Translations under genes and position numbers: made by a program
Shown here: in pieces, positions 1 to 8,405 of the stretch
How the letters are laid out: each line of letters opens with the position of its first letter
How positions within the stretch are numbered: the first letter of the stretch is position 1
Notes under the pieces: generated by a model
What the model saw: only the letters and a program-made list of their open reading frames with translations
What the model was told of the DNA's origin: nothing
The model's database searches: none
DNA from: Halorubrum sp. CSM-61
Lineage (GTDB): Archaea > Halobacteriota > Halobacteria > Halobacteriales > Haloferacaceae
Reading direction: 5' to 3'
Length of the DNA: 64,000 nt
Assembly: GCF_003781945.1 (NCBI RefSeq)
Contig: NZ_RJJW01000004.1
Coordinates: 278,486-342,485, forward strand

Positions 1-2157
1 CTCACGAGCGTCAAACAGCAGCTGCGCCAGTTCGAGACGGACCTGGAGACGATCAACGGGGACCTCCCCGACGGCTACGACCCGGTCTCCGGGCTCACCC
101 TCGTCGGCAAGGCCGACGTGTGTCCGTACGCCCGCGAGAACCGCGGCGGGATCGACCGCGAGAACGTGTACGAGCGCTGCGAGGGGCTCCGCGAGCGCAC
201 CCGCAACCTCGTCGGCGACGGCGGCGCGACGACGACGTCGAACCTCGTGAGCGAGGCGCAGAGCCAGCAGGTCGGACTGATGGACTCGGGGTCCGCGACC
301 GGCTCCGGCGCGAGCGGCAGCGACGCGCCCGCCGCCGACTACCTCACCGTCGACGGCGAGCCAACCCCGTACCGTCCGGACACCGAGGAGTTCGAGAGCA
401 CCGAGTTCTGCCCGTTCTACGCCGGCTTCCTCGACGACCTTCCGGAGGACGGCGACCCCGCGGAGGCGGTCCCGTTCGATGTGACCGAGCTCGGCCACGT
501 CGGACCGACGGAGCTGGTCCGGCTCGCCGCCGGCCACGGCTCCTGTCCCCACTCGATCATGGGCGCGCTCGTCCCCGAGGTCGAGGTCGTGATCGGCAAC
601 TACTACCACGCGTTCGACCCGGTGACGACGGGCACGTTCACGGGCGCGCTCTTAGACGACTCGACGTTCGTCGTCTGCGACGAGGCCCACATGCTCGAAC
701 CGCGCGTCCGGGACCTCGTGAGCGACCGGGTCGCCGACGCCAGCCTCCGCGACGCCGAGAACGAGCTCACCCGCGTCGTCCAGCCCCTCTCCTTCGAGAC
801 GGCGGGCGCCGAGTCGGACGACGCGGCGCTCGTGCGCGGCGAGCTGGAGGACGCCGACGTGAGCGTCGAGGAGATCGAGTCCGTCCGGGAGTTCTACGCC
901 GACCTCCGCGGCGAGCTCGACAGGCGGGTGACCGAGCGGCTGGACCGAGAGCGCCCGGACTGGCGGGCGTCGATGCGGGAGCTCGACGACGACGAGATCG
1001 CACTCCGCGATCCGGAGGAGCCCGCCGAAGACGGGATCACGACGTGGGCGAAGCGAGAGGGGTACGGCGACCGCGTCTGGGCCCGCGCGGAGCAGGTCGG
1101 CGCGGTCGTCAAGCGCGTGCTCGACTCGCTGGAGGAGGAGGACAAGAAGCGCGCCGCGCCAGGCGTCGGCCGCACCCTCAACGCGTGGTACCGCGAGGAC
1201 CACGAGGAGTTCTTCCGCGCGATCGACTTGGAGCGGACGTGGGACGAGACGGCGCCGCCGGATTCGTGGCGGCGCGCGTACAACGCAAGCCTCGCGCTGT
1301 ACAACTGCCTGCCGAGCGAGCCGATCGGCGACCGGCTCGCGGAGTTCGGCGGCGGCGTGTTGATGAGCGCGACGCTGGAGCCGATGGACGTGTTCCGCGA
1401 GGTGACCGGCCTCGACCACCTGGAGGAGCGAGGGCGCCCGGTCGTCGAGCGCACCTACGGACTCTCCTTCCCCGAGGAGAACCGCGAGAGCTTCGCGGTC
1501 GACGCGCCGAAGTTCACGTATCAGAACCGCGGCGCGCCCGGCGAGGAGAACGACACCCGCCTCGCGCACCTCGACGCGACCGCGGCGGTGGCGGGCCGCG
1601 AGGGGAACGTCTTGGTCGGGACGCCGAGCTACGCGGAGGCGACGTGGATGGCCGAGTCGCTCTCGGAGCGGCTCGACAAGCCGGTGCTGCTCGACGAGTC
1701 CTCGGGCGACCGCGCCACGGAGTCGCTGAAGGACGACTTCTTCGCGGGCGACGGAAAGGTGCTCGTGACGAGTCTCCGGGGGACGCTCACCGAGGGCGTC
1801 GACTACCGCGGCGACCGGCTGTCGGCCGCCGTGGTCTGTGGCGTCCCGATCATCAACACGGCGCGTCCCCGGACGCGAGCGGTGATCACGGCGTACGACA
1901 GGCGGTTCGAGTCGGGGTTCGAGACCGCGCTCACCGTGCCCGCGGTCCGGAAGGCCCGCCAGGCCGTCGGCCGGGTGATCCGCGGGCCGGACGAGCGCGG
2001 GGTCCGCGTCCTCCTCGACGCCCGCTACGCCCGCGAGTCGTGGAACAGCGTCCGGGAGTACCTCCCGGAGCACGAGCGCGACGAGTACCAGCCCGTGAGC
2101 CCGGACATGCTCGGGCTCGCGCTCGATCGGTTCGAGCGACGGGCGGGCGGCGACTGA
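1..2157 (+). CDS. XPD/Rad3-like superfamily 2 DNA helicase, 5' end outside window
   Basis: The reading frame is open from base 1, so the N-terminus with Walker A lies outside the window and about 718 residues remain. Four cysteines sit in the order expected for the Fe-S domain of XPD-type helicases: codons at 121, 178, 409 and 544 (VCPY, ERCEG, FCPF, SCPH). The DEAH box (motif II) is at 679-690, in VVCDEAHML. A late QAVGRVIRG (motif VI) is near 1960-1995, so both RecA-like lobes are represented. Family knowledge: these are ATP-dependent 5'-3' helicases used in repair or replication-associated unwinding. Haloarchaea carry several paralogues, so the exact role (XPD or DinG-like) is open. Confidence 0.9.
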   Translation, partial: LTSVKQQLRQFETDLETINGDLPDGYDPVSGLTLVGKADVCPYARENRGGIDRENVYERCEGLRERTRNLVGDGGATTTSNLVSEAQSQQVGLMDSGSATGSGASGSDAPAADYLTVDGEPTPYRPDTEEFESTEFCPFYAGFLDDLPEDGDPAEAVPFDVTELGHVGPTELVRLAAGHGSCPHSIMGALVPEVEVVIGNYYHAFDPVTTGTFTGALLDDSTFVVCDEAHMLEPRVRDLVSDRVADASLRDAENELTRVVQPLSFETAGAESDDAALVRGELEDADVSVEEIESVREFYADLRGELDRRVTERLDRERPDWRASMRELDDDEIALRDPEEPAEDGITTWAKREGYGDRVWARAEQVGAVVKRVLDSLEEEDKKRAAPGVGRTLNAWYREDHEEFFRAIDLERTWDETAPPDSWRRAYNASLALYNCLPSEPIGDRLAEFGGGVLMSATLEPMDVFREVTGLDHLEERGRPVVERTYGLSFPEENRESFAVDAPKFTYQNRGAPGEENDTRLAHLDATAAVAGREGNVLVGTPSYAEATWMAESLSERLDKPVLLDESSGDRATESLKDDFFAGDGKVLVTSLRGTLTEGVDYRGDRLSAAVVCGVPIINTARPRTRAVITAYDRRFESGFETALTVPAVRKARQAVGRVIRGPDERGVRVLLDARYARESWNSVREYLPEHERDEYQPVSPDMLGLALDRFERRAGGD

Positions 2158-2259
2158 CCCCGATCGACCCGACGGATCCCGGCGGTAACGTCGGACTAAC
2201 CGTCCCGGCGACCCGATATGATGTTTCTAACTAGACCGTCACGGCCCGTGGTCGTCTCC

Positions 2260-2412
2260 ATGAGTTCGGTAACGCAGAAACCGCAGTACCACGTCGTCTG
2301 CCGGGAGTGTTCGGTCGAGCGGCTGTTCGACGCCAGTCCCGACGCAGACGATCTGAAGCAAGAACACGCCGAGGAGACGGGTCATCGGGTCGTCGTCGGC
2401 CGCGTACGATAA
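2260..2412 (+). CDS. Small C2H2-like zinc-finger protein
   Basis: A 50-residue protein with CREC near residue 13-16 and HAEETGH near residue 35-41. This CxxC plus HxxxxxH spacing would make one zinc finger. An in-frame upstream start exists at 2218, but the ATG at 2260 begins the compact domain and was preferred. It lies about 100 bp after the helicase on the same strand, and an AT-richer stretch (2214-2236) may hold its promoter. Small zinc-finger proteins are common in haloarchaea and mostly uncharacterised. No specific partner or target can be read from the sequence. Confidence 0.7.
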   Translation: MSSVTQKPQYHVVCRECSVERLFDASPDADDLKQEHAEETGHRVVVGRVR

Positions 2413-2437
2413 TCACACCACGTTCGAGTCGATATCG

Positions 2438-2608
2438 TCACGTTCGGGTCGATATCGTGCGGGAAGTTCGTGAGCCGCCCGGTCCCGATTCGGTGATCGC
2501 CACCGTGTCGGAGTGGCGGTAACCGCACTCGTCGGTGTACAGCTCCGGCTCGATCGTGTACACCTGACCGGGGGCCATGTGCGCGTCGTCGGGGAGTCGA
2601 GTCGCCAT
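2438..2608 (-). pseudogene. Remnant of an M24-family metallopeptidase (Xaa-Pro peptidase) C-terminus
   Basis: The reverse strand from 2608 encodes MAPGQVYTIEPELYTDE, then CGYRHSDTVAITESGPG. This resembles the end of M24 peptidases, where a TIEPGLY segment and an RxxDTVxVTE segment carry metal-binding residues. Near 2475-2490 the similarity jumps frame and continues as RLTNFPHDID, the usual family tail. No upstream catalytic domain is present, so this is a truncated, frameshifted relic. It ends in an imperfect 20-bp tandem duplication (2421-2460). The match was made by recognising motifs, not by a search. Confidence 0.6.
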
Positions 2609-2693
2609 GGCTCACGCTCCGGAAGCGAGCGGATAAACCGCCGGATAGCGGAACGGCAAACGACCGAAAAGCGGGTCCCGTCTCCGTCCGTCG

Positions 2694-3305
2694 TCAGTTC
2701 TCGCGGCGGGCGAACGCGAGGTTGCCGGAGACGTTCTTGATGTAGGCTTTGACCGTCTCGCCCTCCTGTGCGCCGGGGACGAAGACCGTGTACTCGCCGC
2801 GCTCGGCGACGCCGTCGCCCTTGCGGCCGGTGCCGACGATCTCGAGCTCGTAGGTGTTGCCCGACTCGATCGCCTCCTCCTGTCGCTGGGTGTTCGAGGT
2901 GTTCTGCTTGGCGACGGGTCGGAACGCCCCGCAGGCCTCACACCGGAGCATCGGCGTGCGGTTCTCGGTCTCGAGCCGGGTGTCCGGCAGGCCGCACTCC
3001 GAACAGGTGACGAACGACTCGATGTACGAGTCGATCGCGGCCTGGAAGTCGCGCTCGCGGAAGTTCCCGCTGTAGCGGGCCCGTCCGTCCTCGTACTGGC
3101 CGGCGGTCCCGAGCTCCTGCTGGATCTTCGAGTGGACGTGTTCGGGGTCGCGGCTCAGGGCGTCGGCGATCGCCGAGAGGTTCGTCAGTCGGGTGAACGC
3201 GCCGTCCTTCTGCGCCTCCGGGTCCGGGACCGACAGCCGCTCGTCGGAGCCGCCGAGGTCCGGAACCTCCTCCATCGCGCGGTCGAGGCTCGATTCGTAG
3301 TCCAT
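2694..3305 (-). CDS. eif2b: Translation initiation factor aIF2 subunit beta with C-terminal TRAM domain
   Basis: A 203-residue protein. Residues 1-90 fit the aIF2-beta N-terminal and central alpha-beta domain. A zinc ribbon follows (CSEC and CEAC, near residues 101-122). The C-terminal part from about residue 145 (GNTYELEIVGTGRKGDGVA to the end) is a TRAM RNA-binding domain. aIF2-beta is part of the heterotrimer that delivers initiator tRNA-Met to the small ribosomal subunit. The start at 3305 (MDYES) was chosen over an upstream extension to 3431, which has no family resemblance. The TRAM fusion is, as far as I know, usual in haloarchaea. The initiator tRNA gene lies 1.7 kb away. Confidence 0.93.
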   Translation of the reverse strand: MDYESSLDRAMEEVPDLGGSDERLSVPDPEAQKDGAFTRLTNLSAIADALSRDPEHVHSKIQQELGTAGQYEDGRARYSGNFRERDFQAAIDSYIESFVTCSECGLPDTRLETENRTPMLRCEACGAFRPVAKQNTSNTQRQEEAIESGNTYELEIVGTGRKGDGVAERGEYTVFVPGAQEGETVKAYIKNVSGNLAFARREN

Positions 3306-3456
3306 ACGGGACGGAACGGCGGCGCGACGGAAATCGCTTCCGGGTTCGGTGGCGTCTCCGGAAAGTAAAGACGATGCTGGGAGGGTAGCAGTCTGCCAGA
3401 AGTAGCGGGAGGTGAACTGCCTCGGAGACAACTGATTTGAGAGACCATTGATCTCT

Positions 3457-3640
3457 CGTCATCCCGGAAAGCGAAGTCTTCCGGCTGCCCCGAGGCTTCC
3501 CGTGGTTTAATCGTACACTCCCGACCGACCATCGGTCTGGTAGTCTCGAACGGTCGGGTGGGTCACGGTCGGGGCGTCCACGGCCCCCGATGCCTGCCGT
3601 CGCACCTTCCGAACTTGAGGGAGGCTTTTGAGAGCAGGCA
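3457..3640 (-). ncRNA. Predicted omega-RNA (reRNA) region at the tnpB 3' end
   Basis: TnpB nucleases are known to use a guide RNA made from the 3' end of tnpB and the element right end. This interval covers the last part of tnpB, the stop at 3507-3509 and the hairpin ending near 3464. By analogy the guide would begin just past the right end, in the reverse-strand bases 3456 downward (starting AGAGATCAATGG). Neither the transcript nor its exact ends can be seen directly, so this is inference from the family. Confidence 0.3.
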
Positions 3641-4781
3641 CATTCCAATTGAGTTTCTTGATGCCTTTCACACCGATGTTGACGCTTGCACTACGGTCGC
3701 TATGGTCTTGATGCCCGCACGACCGACATTTGAATCGTTTCTTGTTACGGTTTGCACGCTCTGTGTGTCCGCATATCGGACACCGCTGACTCGTGTACTC
3801 AGGGTTAATCCATGTGGTCGGTATCCCCTTGAACGACGCCTTATAGGACGTATAGAACTGGAGAGCGCGGAACGGGAGGTGGTGTAAACGTCGGTTCATC
3901 CGCGTGCCGTAGTCAATGCCATCGCGCATCTCTTTGAGGTCTTCAAAGACGATACACGGTTTCTCGAACTGACGGATCCACTCCACGATATGATAACTCA
4001 CTTTGTGGAGTCGGTCGCGGACGAACCGTTCCTCACATCCTTCGAGCGTGTCGTGGATACTTTCTTTCCCCGCGTTCTGGATGCGCTTTCGCATCGTGAA
4101 GTAGCGGTGGCGTTCAAATTTGATTTCGGGGAAGTCAATAACTACCGAATTTTTAATGCCATTCTCAGAGAGTGCAGTGAGAGCCACATTATCTTCGTTC
4201 ACATCCATGCCAACGACGGTCCGCGAGTCGTGCTTGCCTCGGACAGTCCGTTCTGTGTTAGCAATGTTAACATGTAACTCAGGATCATCGTTGTGGAATA
4301 GAGCTTCTGCCGTCCCAATTTTCCACTCATCGTTTTCTAGTGCAGTTTTGAGTGTATCAAGGTGAGCATCAGATCCCTTGAGGACTCCTTTGATATGCTG
4401 GTATGGCTTTGCACTGATGCGGAACGTAATATTTCCACCTTCGTCGAGTGACAGGTTGTACCCCTCTTCGTAGTTCGCACGAAGCGGGTACATGCCGTCC
4501 TTGGTGTGGCTCGGCTGGCCGAAGTCGTCGTACTCGTGGTAGTTCTCCATCGCGCCGAGTGCTTTAGCGGCGACACGCTGAGTTGTGTTTTTTATGAGAT
4601 TGGAATTGCCTGCCACTCGGTCGGGGATCGCGTCCCAGTTTACGCCTTGTTTGGCAAGGCGGATCGTTTCGTTGTACACCCGGCGAGCTTCGAGTGTGGC
4701 GTCGTACAGCAGGCTCTCGTTATCACTCTGGACATCGAGTTGGAAATCAATCGTTTTGATAAGAGCCTGTGTGTCGGTCAT
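3507..4781 (-). CDS. tnpB: TnpB RNA-guided endonuclease
   Basis: The protein has 424 residues, a usual length for the family. The three RuvC acidic positions are present: GMDVNEDN (about residue 191), FEDLKEMRDG (about residue 280) and HSDRSASVNIG (about residue 362). The zinc ribbon is intact with CPIC and CRSC (about residues 337-356). TnpB is a DNA nuclease guided by an RNA from its own element, and is the ancestor of Cas12. No frameshift or missing catalytic residue is visible, so it may be active. Codon use is far less GC-biased than in neighbouring genes (many AAT, ATT and AAA codons), a sign of recent acquisition. Confidence 0.93.
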   Translation of the reverse strand: MTDTQALIKTIDFQLDVQSDNESLLYDATLEARRVYNETIRLAKQGVNWDAIPDRVAGNSNLIKNTTQRVAAKALGAMENYHEYDDFGQPSHTKDGMYPLRANYEEGYNLSLDEGGNITFRISAKPYQHIKGVLKGSDAHLDTLKTALENDEWKIGTAEALFHNDDPELHVNIANTERTVRGKHDSRTVVGMDVNEDNVALTALSENGIKNSVVIDFPEIKFERHRYFTMRKRIQNAGKESIHDTLEGCEERFVRDRLHKVSYHIVEWIRQFEKPCIVFEDLKEMRDGIDYGTRMNRRLHHLPFRALQFYTSYKASFKGIPTTWINPEYTSQRCPICGHTERANRNKKRFKCRSCGHQDHSDRSASVNIGVKGIKKLNWNVPALKSLPQVRKVRRQASGAVDAPTVTHPTVRDYQTDGRSGVYD

Positions 4782-5027
4782 GCACTCAAGTTAGGTAACC
4801 GTGGGTTTTACTTGAACATCAGCCATCCACGGTAGAAGTGGAAATTCTAACGAGTCTACGATGCTCACCCATCGGGGGTAAGCTCCAAGATGCTCGGTCT
4901 GGTCCGCCGTAGATCTGAACCACGGTCCCTCCACACTGCCCCGTTCCCTGATTCAAAACTGCTCCGAGGCGATCTCGTCGACGAGGTCGTTCATGCCTCG
5001 TCACGCTCGGCGTTTGTTGTCGTCGAC

Positions 5028-5035
5028 AAAAAAAA
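5028..5035 (-). terminator. Oligo-T terminator after the initiator tRNA
   Basis: On the reverse strand, eight T residues follow directly after the tRNA 3' end. Archaeal transcription stops at such T-runs without needing a hairpin. Confidence 0.6.
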
Positions 5036-5110
5036 TAGCGGGAGGTAGATTTGAACTACCGATCTCCGGGTTATGAGCCCGGCGGAATCTCCTGGCTATC
5101 CCATCCCGCT
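5036..5110 (-). tRNA. Initiator tRNA-Met (CAU)
   Basis: A 75-nt cloverleaf on the reverse strand. The acceptor stem is AGCGGGA with TCCCGCT, followed by an A discriminator, and CCA is not encoded. The anticodon is CAT within CCGGGCTCATAACCCGG. The T-arm is GGTAGTTCAAATCTACC. Two features mark it as an initiator: the A1-U72 first pair and three consecutive G-C pairs closing the anticodon stem. From memory, it closely resembles the known initiator tRNA of Haloferax volcanii. A T-run follows it, and a tnpB element lies downstream. Confidence 0.95.
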
Positions 5111-5226
5111 ATCGTATCAAACTCGCGTGCGACTGTTAAGGGTTCTGATCCCGTCGCCCGTGTGCGATTCGTCCACGAACCGTTTATATATTGATCGAGG
5201 CTATCACTCCCGATCGCCGGCGACCG

Positions 5227-5475
5227 TCAGGCGGTCTCGTCGTCGGAGACGTCGCCGTCCGAATCGACACTCGCCGCCGCGTACCGCTGGCGGAGCCGGA
5301 GCGCGGCGAGCGCGCCGATCGAGAACCCGACCGGCAACACGGCGTCGGCGGGATCGCCCGAGAGCGCGCGTTGAGCGGTCAGCCCCGCCATCAGGGCGAA
5401 CAGCAGCGCCATCAGTCCCGCGATCGGGACCACGTAGCCGTCGGTGAACGGAGTTCGGTCGGTCTCGTCGCTCAT
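5227..5475 (-). CDS. Small two-helix membrane protein, function unknown
   Basis: An 82-residue protein with two hydrophobic segments (about residues 13-31 and 43-60) and an acidic C-terminal tail ending DSDGDVSDDETA. The start at 5475 (MSDETDRTPF) was preferred to an in-frame extension to 5580, because the acidic MSDETD start is typical for haloarchaea and the extension has no composition of its own. It is divergent from the acyl-CoA ligase gene, with about 130 bp between them. I do not recognise a family. Confidence 0.65.
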   Translation of the reverse strand: MSDETDRTPFTDGYVVPIAGLMALLFALMAGLTAQRALSGDPADAVLPVGFSIGALAALRLRQRYAAASVDSDGDVSDDETA

Positions 5476-5603
5476 GCGGGTACATCGGACAGGCCGGATT
5501 AAAAACCCGAGGCGGACGGGAGCGATCCGAACGTGTTCGCTCGGCCGTCTCTCCCTTGCATCGGCCGCAAACGCTTTCATGCATCATAGATAGTGATAAA
5601 CCG

Positions 5604-7220
5604 ATGCGAAAACCGCTACTGACGACGGACTTCCTGGACCGAGCGCGGCGCCACTACGCCGACGAGGAGGCCGTTCTCGCCACGGACGGGACGCGGTACA
5701 CCTACGCCGAGCTGGGCGAGCGCGCGGACCGGTTCTCCGCGGCCCTGCAGGAGCGCGGGATCGAGAAGGGCGACCGCGTCGCGGTGTTGGACCCGAACAC
5801 CCACTACCACTTGGAGGCCGCCTACGGCGCGATGCAGGTCGGCGCGGTCCACGCCCCGCTGAACTACCGACTCACGCCCGACGACTTCTCGTACATGCTC
5901 TCCGACGCGGGCGTCGACGCCGTCTACGCCGACGCCGAGTACGCCGAAAACATCGAGGCGGTCCGCGAGGAGGTGCCGACCGAGACGTTCCTCACGAACG
6001 ACGCCGACGCGGTCGCGGGCGACTGGAAGTCGTTCGACGAGGCGCTCGCCGACGCGGACCCCGACGCCTACGAGCGCCCGGAGATGGACGAAGACGACGT
6101 GATAACGATCAACTACACCTCGGGGACGACGGGCGACCCGAAGGGCGTCTGTCGGACGCACCGCGCGGAGACGCTCCACGCGTACCTGATCGCGATCCAC
6201 CAGGAGATCACCGACGACGACGTCTACCTCTGGACGCTCCCGATGTTCCACGTCAACGGGTGGGGCCACATCTACGCGGTCACGGGGATGGGCGCCCGGC
6301 ACGTCTGCACCCGCGGCGTCGACGTCGCCGAGACGTTCGACCGGATCCGCGAGGAGGACGTCTCGTACTTCTGTGCGGCCCCCACGGTGCTCAACATGCT
6401 CGGCGACCACCACGCCGAGCACGGCGGCGCGACGACCGGCGACAGCGACGTGCGCGTCGCGACCGCGGGCGCGGCGCCGCCGGAGGCGACGATCCGCACC
6501 GTCGAGGAGGAGTTCGGCTGGGAGCTCAAACACGTGTACGGCGCGACCGAGACGGGACCGCTCGTGACGACGTCGGACGCCAAGCGCCACTACGACGCCG
6601 ACTCCGACGACCGGTTCGCGGTCAAGAAGACCCAGGGGATCGGCTACCTCGGCACCGACGTGCGCGTCGTCGACGAGGACGGCGAGGACGTGCCCGCCGA
6701 CGGCGAGACGATCGGCGAGATCGTCGTCCGCGGCAACCAGGTGATGGACCGCTACTGGAACAAGCCCGAGGCCACCGAGGCGGCGTTCTCGGAGCGGCTG
6801 GAAGGGTACTACCACATGGGCGACCTGGCCGTCGTCGACGAGGACGGCTTCGTCTCGATCCAAGATCGGAAGAAGGACATCATCATCTCCGGCGGCGAGA
6901 ACATCTCCTCGATCGAACTTGAGGACACCCTCTTCGAGCACGACGCCGTCTCCGACGCCGCCGTCATCCCCGCGCCCGACGAGCGGTGGGGCGAGACCCC
7001 GAAGGCGTTCGTGGTCCCGACGAGCGGCGACCCCGACGACCCGGGCGCGACGCCCCAGGATCTCAAGACGTTCGTCCGCGAGCGCGTCGCCGACTACAAG
7101 ACGCCCGGCGAGGTGGAGTTCGTCGCCGACCTCCCGACGACCGCCACCGGAAAGATCCAGAAGTACGAGCTCCGCGAGCGCGAGTGGGACGAGGAGGACC
7201 GGATGGTCGGGGAGGGGTAG
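5604..7220 (+). CDS. AMP-forming acyl-CoA synthetase (fatty-acid CoA ligase)
   Basis: A 538-residue adenylate-forming enzyme. The AMP-binding P-loop YTSGTTGDPKGV is near residue 171. The A5 motif YGATETGP is near 312, and the A8 hinge with YYHMGDLAVVDEDG and DRKKDIIISGGENI is near 402-435. The C-terminal lysine motif TATGKIQKYELR is near 513. It activates a carboxylic acid to its CoA thioester through an acyl-adenylate. Overall it resembles medium- or long-chain ligases, and the substrate cannot be set from sequence. The start at 5604 (MRKPLL) sits after an AT-rich stretch, and a longer in-frame start at 5556 is less likely. Confidence 0.92.
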   Translation: MRKPLLTTDFLDRARRHYADEEAVLATDGTRYTYAELGERADRFSAALQERGIEKGDRVAVLDPNTHYHLEAAYGAMQVGAVHAPLNYRLTPDDFSYMLSDAGVDAVYADAEYAENIEAVREEVPTETFLTNDADAVAGDWKSFDEALADADPDAYERPEMDEDDVITINYTSGTTGDPKGVCRTHRAETLHAYLIAIHQEITDDDVYLWTLPMFHVNGWGHIYAVTGMGARHVCTRGVDVAETFDRIREEDVSYFCAAPTVLNMLGDHHAEHGGATTGDSDVRVATAGAAPPEATIRTVEEEFGWELKHVYGATETGPLVTTSDAKRHYDADSDDRFAVKKTQGIGYLGTDVRVVDEDGEDVPADGETIGEIVVRGNQVMDRYWNKPEATEAAFSERLEGYYHMGDLAVVDEDGFVSIQDRKKDIIISGGENISSIELEDTLFEHDAVSDAAVIPAPDERWGETPKAFVVPTSGDPDDPGATPQDLKTFVRERVADYKTPGEVEFVADLPTTATGKIQKYELREREWDEEDRMVGEG

Positions 7221-7250
7221 CCGAAAAGCGCGACGGCGGAAGTACCCGCC

Positions 7251-8396
7251 TCAGTCCCCGCCGAGCAGGCTCTCGACGAGTTCCTCGGGTTCGAACAGGG
7301 TGAGGTCGTCGTACCCCTGTCCGGTGCCGAGGAAGAGGATCGGCTTTCCGGTGACGTACGCGACCGAGATGGCGGCGCCGCCGGAGGAGTCGGCGTCGGC
7401 CTTCGTCAGGATGGCGCCGTCGATCTCGGCGGCGTCGTTGAACTCCTTCGCGCGGTTCACCGCGTCCTGCCCCGCGACCGCCTCGTCGACGAACAGGGTC
7501 ATGTCCGGGTCGACGACGCGGTCGATCTTCTCCAGTTGGGCCATCAGGTCATCGCTCGTGTGGAGCCGGCCCGCGGTGTCGCCCAAGACGACGTCGATGT
7601 CGTTCGCCTGAGCGTACTCGACGCCGTCGTAGATCACGGCGGCGGGGTCACCGCCCTGGTCGTGGGAGATGAGCTCCCGGTCGAGCCGGTCGGCGTGCTC
7701 CTGGATCTGCTCGTTGGCGCCCGCCCGGTAGGTGTCGCCGTTCGCCATCACGGACGAGTAGCCGCGGTCGGCGAGCCACTCCGAGAGCTTCGCGATGCTC
7801 GTCGTCTTCCCGACGCCGTTGACGCCGGTGAAGACGATGGTGACGGGCTTGTCCGCCTCCGCGATCCGCTCTTCGAAGTCGAACTGGCCGACGGCGATCA
7901 CGTCGAGGAGGGCGTCGTGAAGCGCCGACTCGACGAGCTCGCCGGTCGTCTCGACCTGCTTTCGGGACTCGCCGAGCATCTTCTCGCGGACGGTCTCGAG
8001 GATGCGCTCGGCGACGCTCATCTCCACGTCGCTCTCTAAGAGGGCCATCTCGAGGTCCCACAGCGGTTCCTCTAAGTCCTCCTCCTCGATGATGATCCGG
8101 CCGGTCGCGAACGCCTTCGCGCGCTGGAAGGTGCTTGGCTCGTTGTCGTCGTCGCCTTCGCCGTCAACGGCGGCGTCGTCGTCCCCGGAGGCGACTCCCG
8201 CGGACGATTCGCCGGCTCCGGCCTCGCTCTCCGCGGGCCGGTCGTCCCCGGCGGACTCGGCGGCGGCGCTCTCGGTAGCCTCCGGCTCGTCTCCCGTTGA
8301 CTCTTCCTGCTCCGCGGGTTCGGCCTCCTCGACCTCGGCGTTCTCCTCGACGTCCTCTCGGAACCCGGAGAGCTTGTCTTTCAGTCCGTCGAACAC
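7251..8396 (-). CDS. ftsY: Signal recognition particle receptor FtsY
   Basis: A 381-residue GTPase. Residues 1-90 are a long acidic, low-complexity A domain, as is usual in halophiles. The helical N domain covers about 95-180. The G domain has the P-loop GVNGVGKTTS at 191-200, DTAGR at 273-277 and TKAD at 331-334. FtsY receives ribosome-nascent chain-SRP complexes at the membrane. It follows the prefoldin alpha gene after 9 bp on the same strand, in an arrangement typical of archaea (eif6, L18a/L20a, pfdA, ftsY). Confidence 0.97.
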   Translation of the reverse strand: MFDGLKDKLSGFREDVEENAEVEEAEPAEQEESTGDEPEATESAAAESAGDDRPAESEAGAGESSAGVASGDDDAAVDGEGDDDNEPSTFQRAKAFATGRIIIEEEDLEEPLWDLEMALLESDVEMSVAERILETVREKMLGESRKQVETTGELVESALHDALLDVIAVGQFDFEERIAEADKPVTIVFTGVNGVGKTTSIAKLSEWLADRGYSSVMANGDTYRAGANEQIQEHADRLDRELISHDQGGDPAAVIYDGVEYAQANDIDVVLGDTAGRLHTSDDLMAQLEKIDRVVDPDMTLFVDEAVAGQDAVNRAKEFNDAAEIDGAILTKADADSSGGAAISVAYVTGKPILFLGTGQGYDDLTLFEPEELVESLLGGD

Positions 8397-8405
8397 GGTC
8401 GGTCG

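Larger units (their letters stand above)
3457..4840 (-). mobile_element. IS1341-type (IS200/IS605 family) element carrying only tnpB, ends approximate
   Basis: The element carries a full-length tnpB and no Y1 transposase gene (tnpA), so it is an IS1341-type derivative that would need a transposase in trans. Past the tnpB stop on the reverse strand there is a CCGGAA/TTCCGG hairpin (arms 3464-3469 and 3479-3484) and then GATGACG. This resembles the right end of related haloarchaeal elements, so I placed the end near 3457. On the left, a CCAC/GTGG hairpin lies at about 4828-4842, but the true left end could be farther upstream. The element lies downstream of the initiator tRNA gene. Its base composition is visibly less GC-rich than its neighbours, which fits transfer. 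Confidence 0.5.

Noticed and set aside
3439..3457. GAGAGA/TCTCTC hairpin as terminator of the eIF2-beta gene
   Set aside because: eIF2-beta is transcribed away from this point, and the hairpin is not followed by a T-run. It lies at the flank of the tnpB element.
4819..5004. 61-residue open frame on the reverse strand between tnpB and the tRNA
   Set aside because: No recognisable domain or start context. It is more likely element flank.
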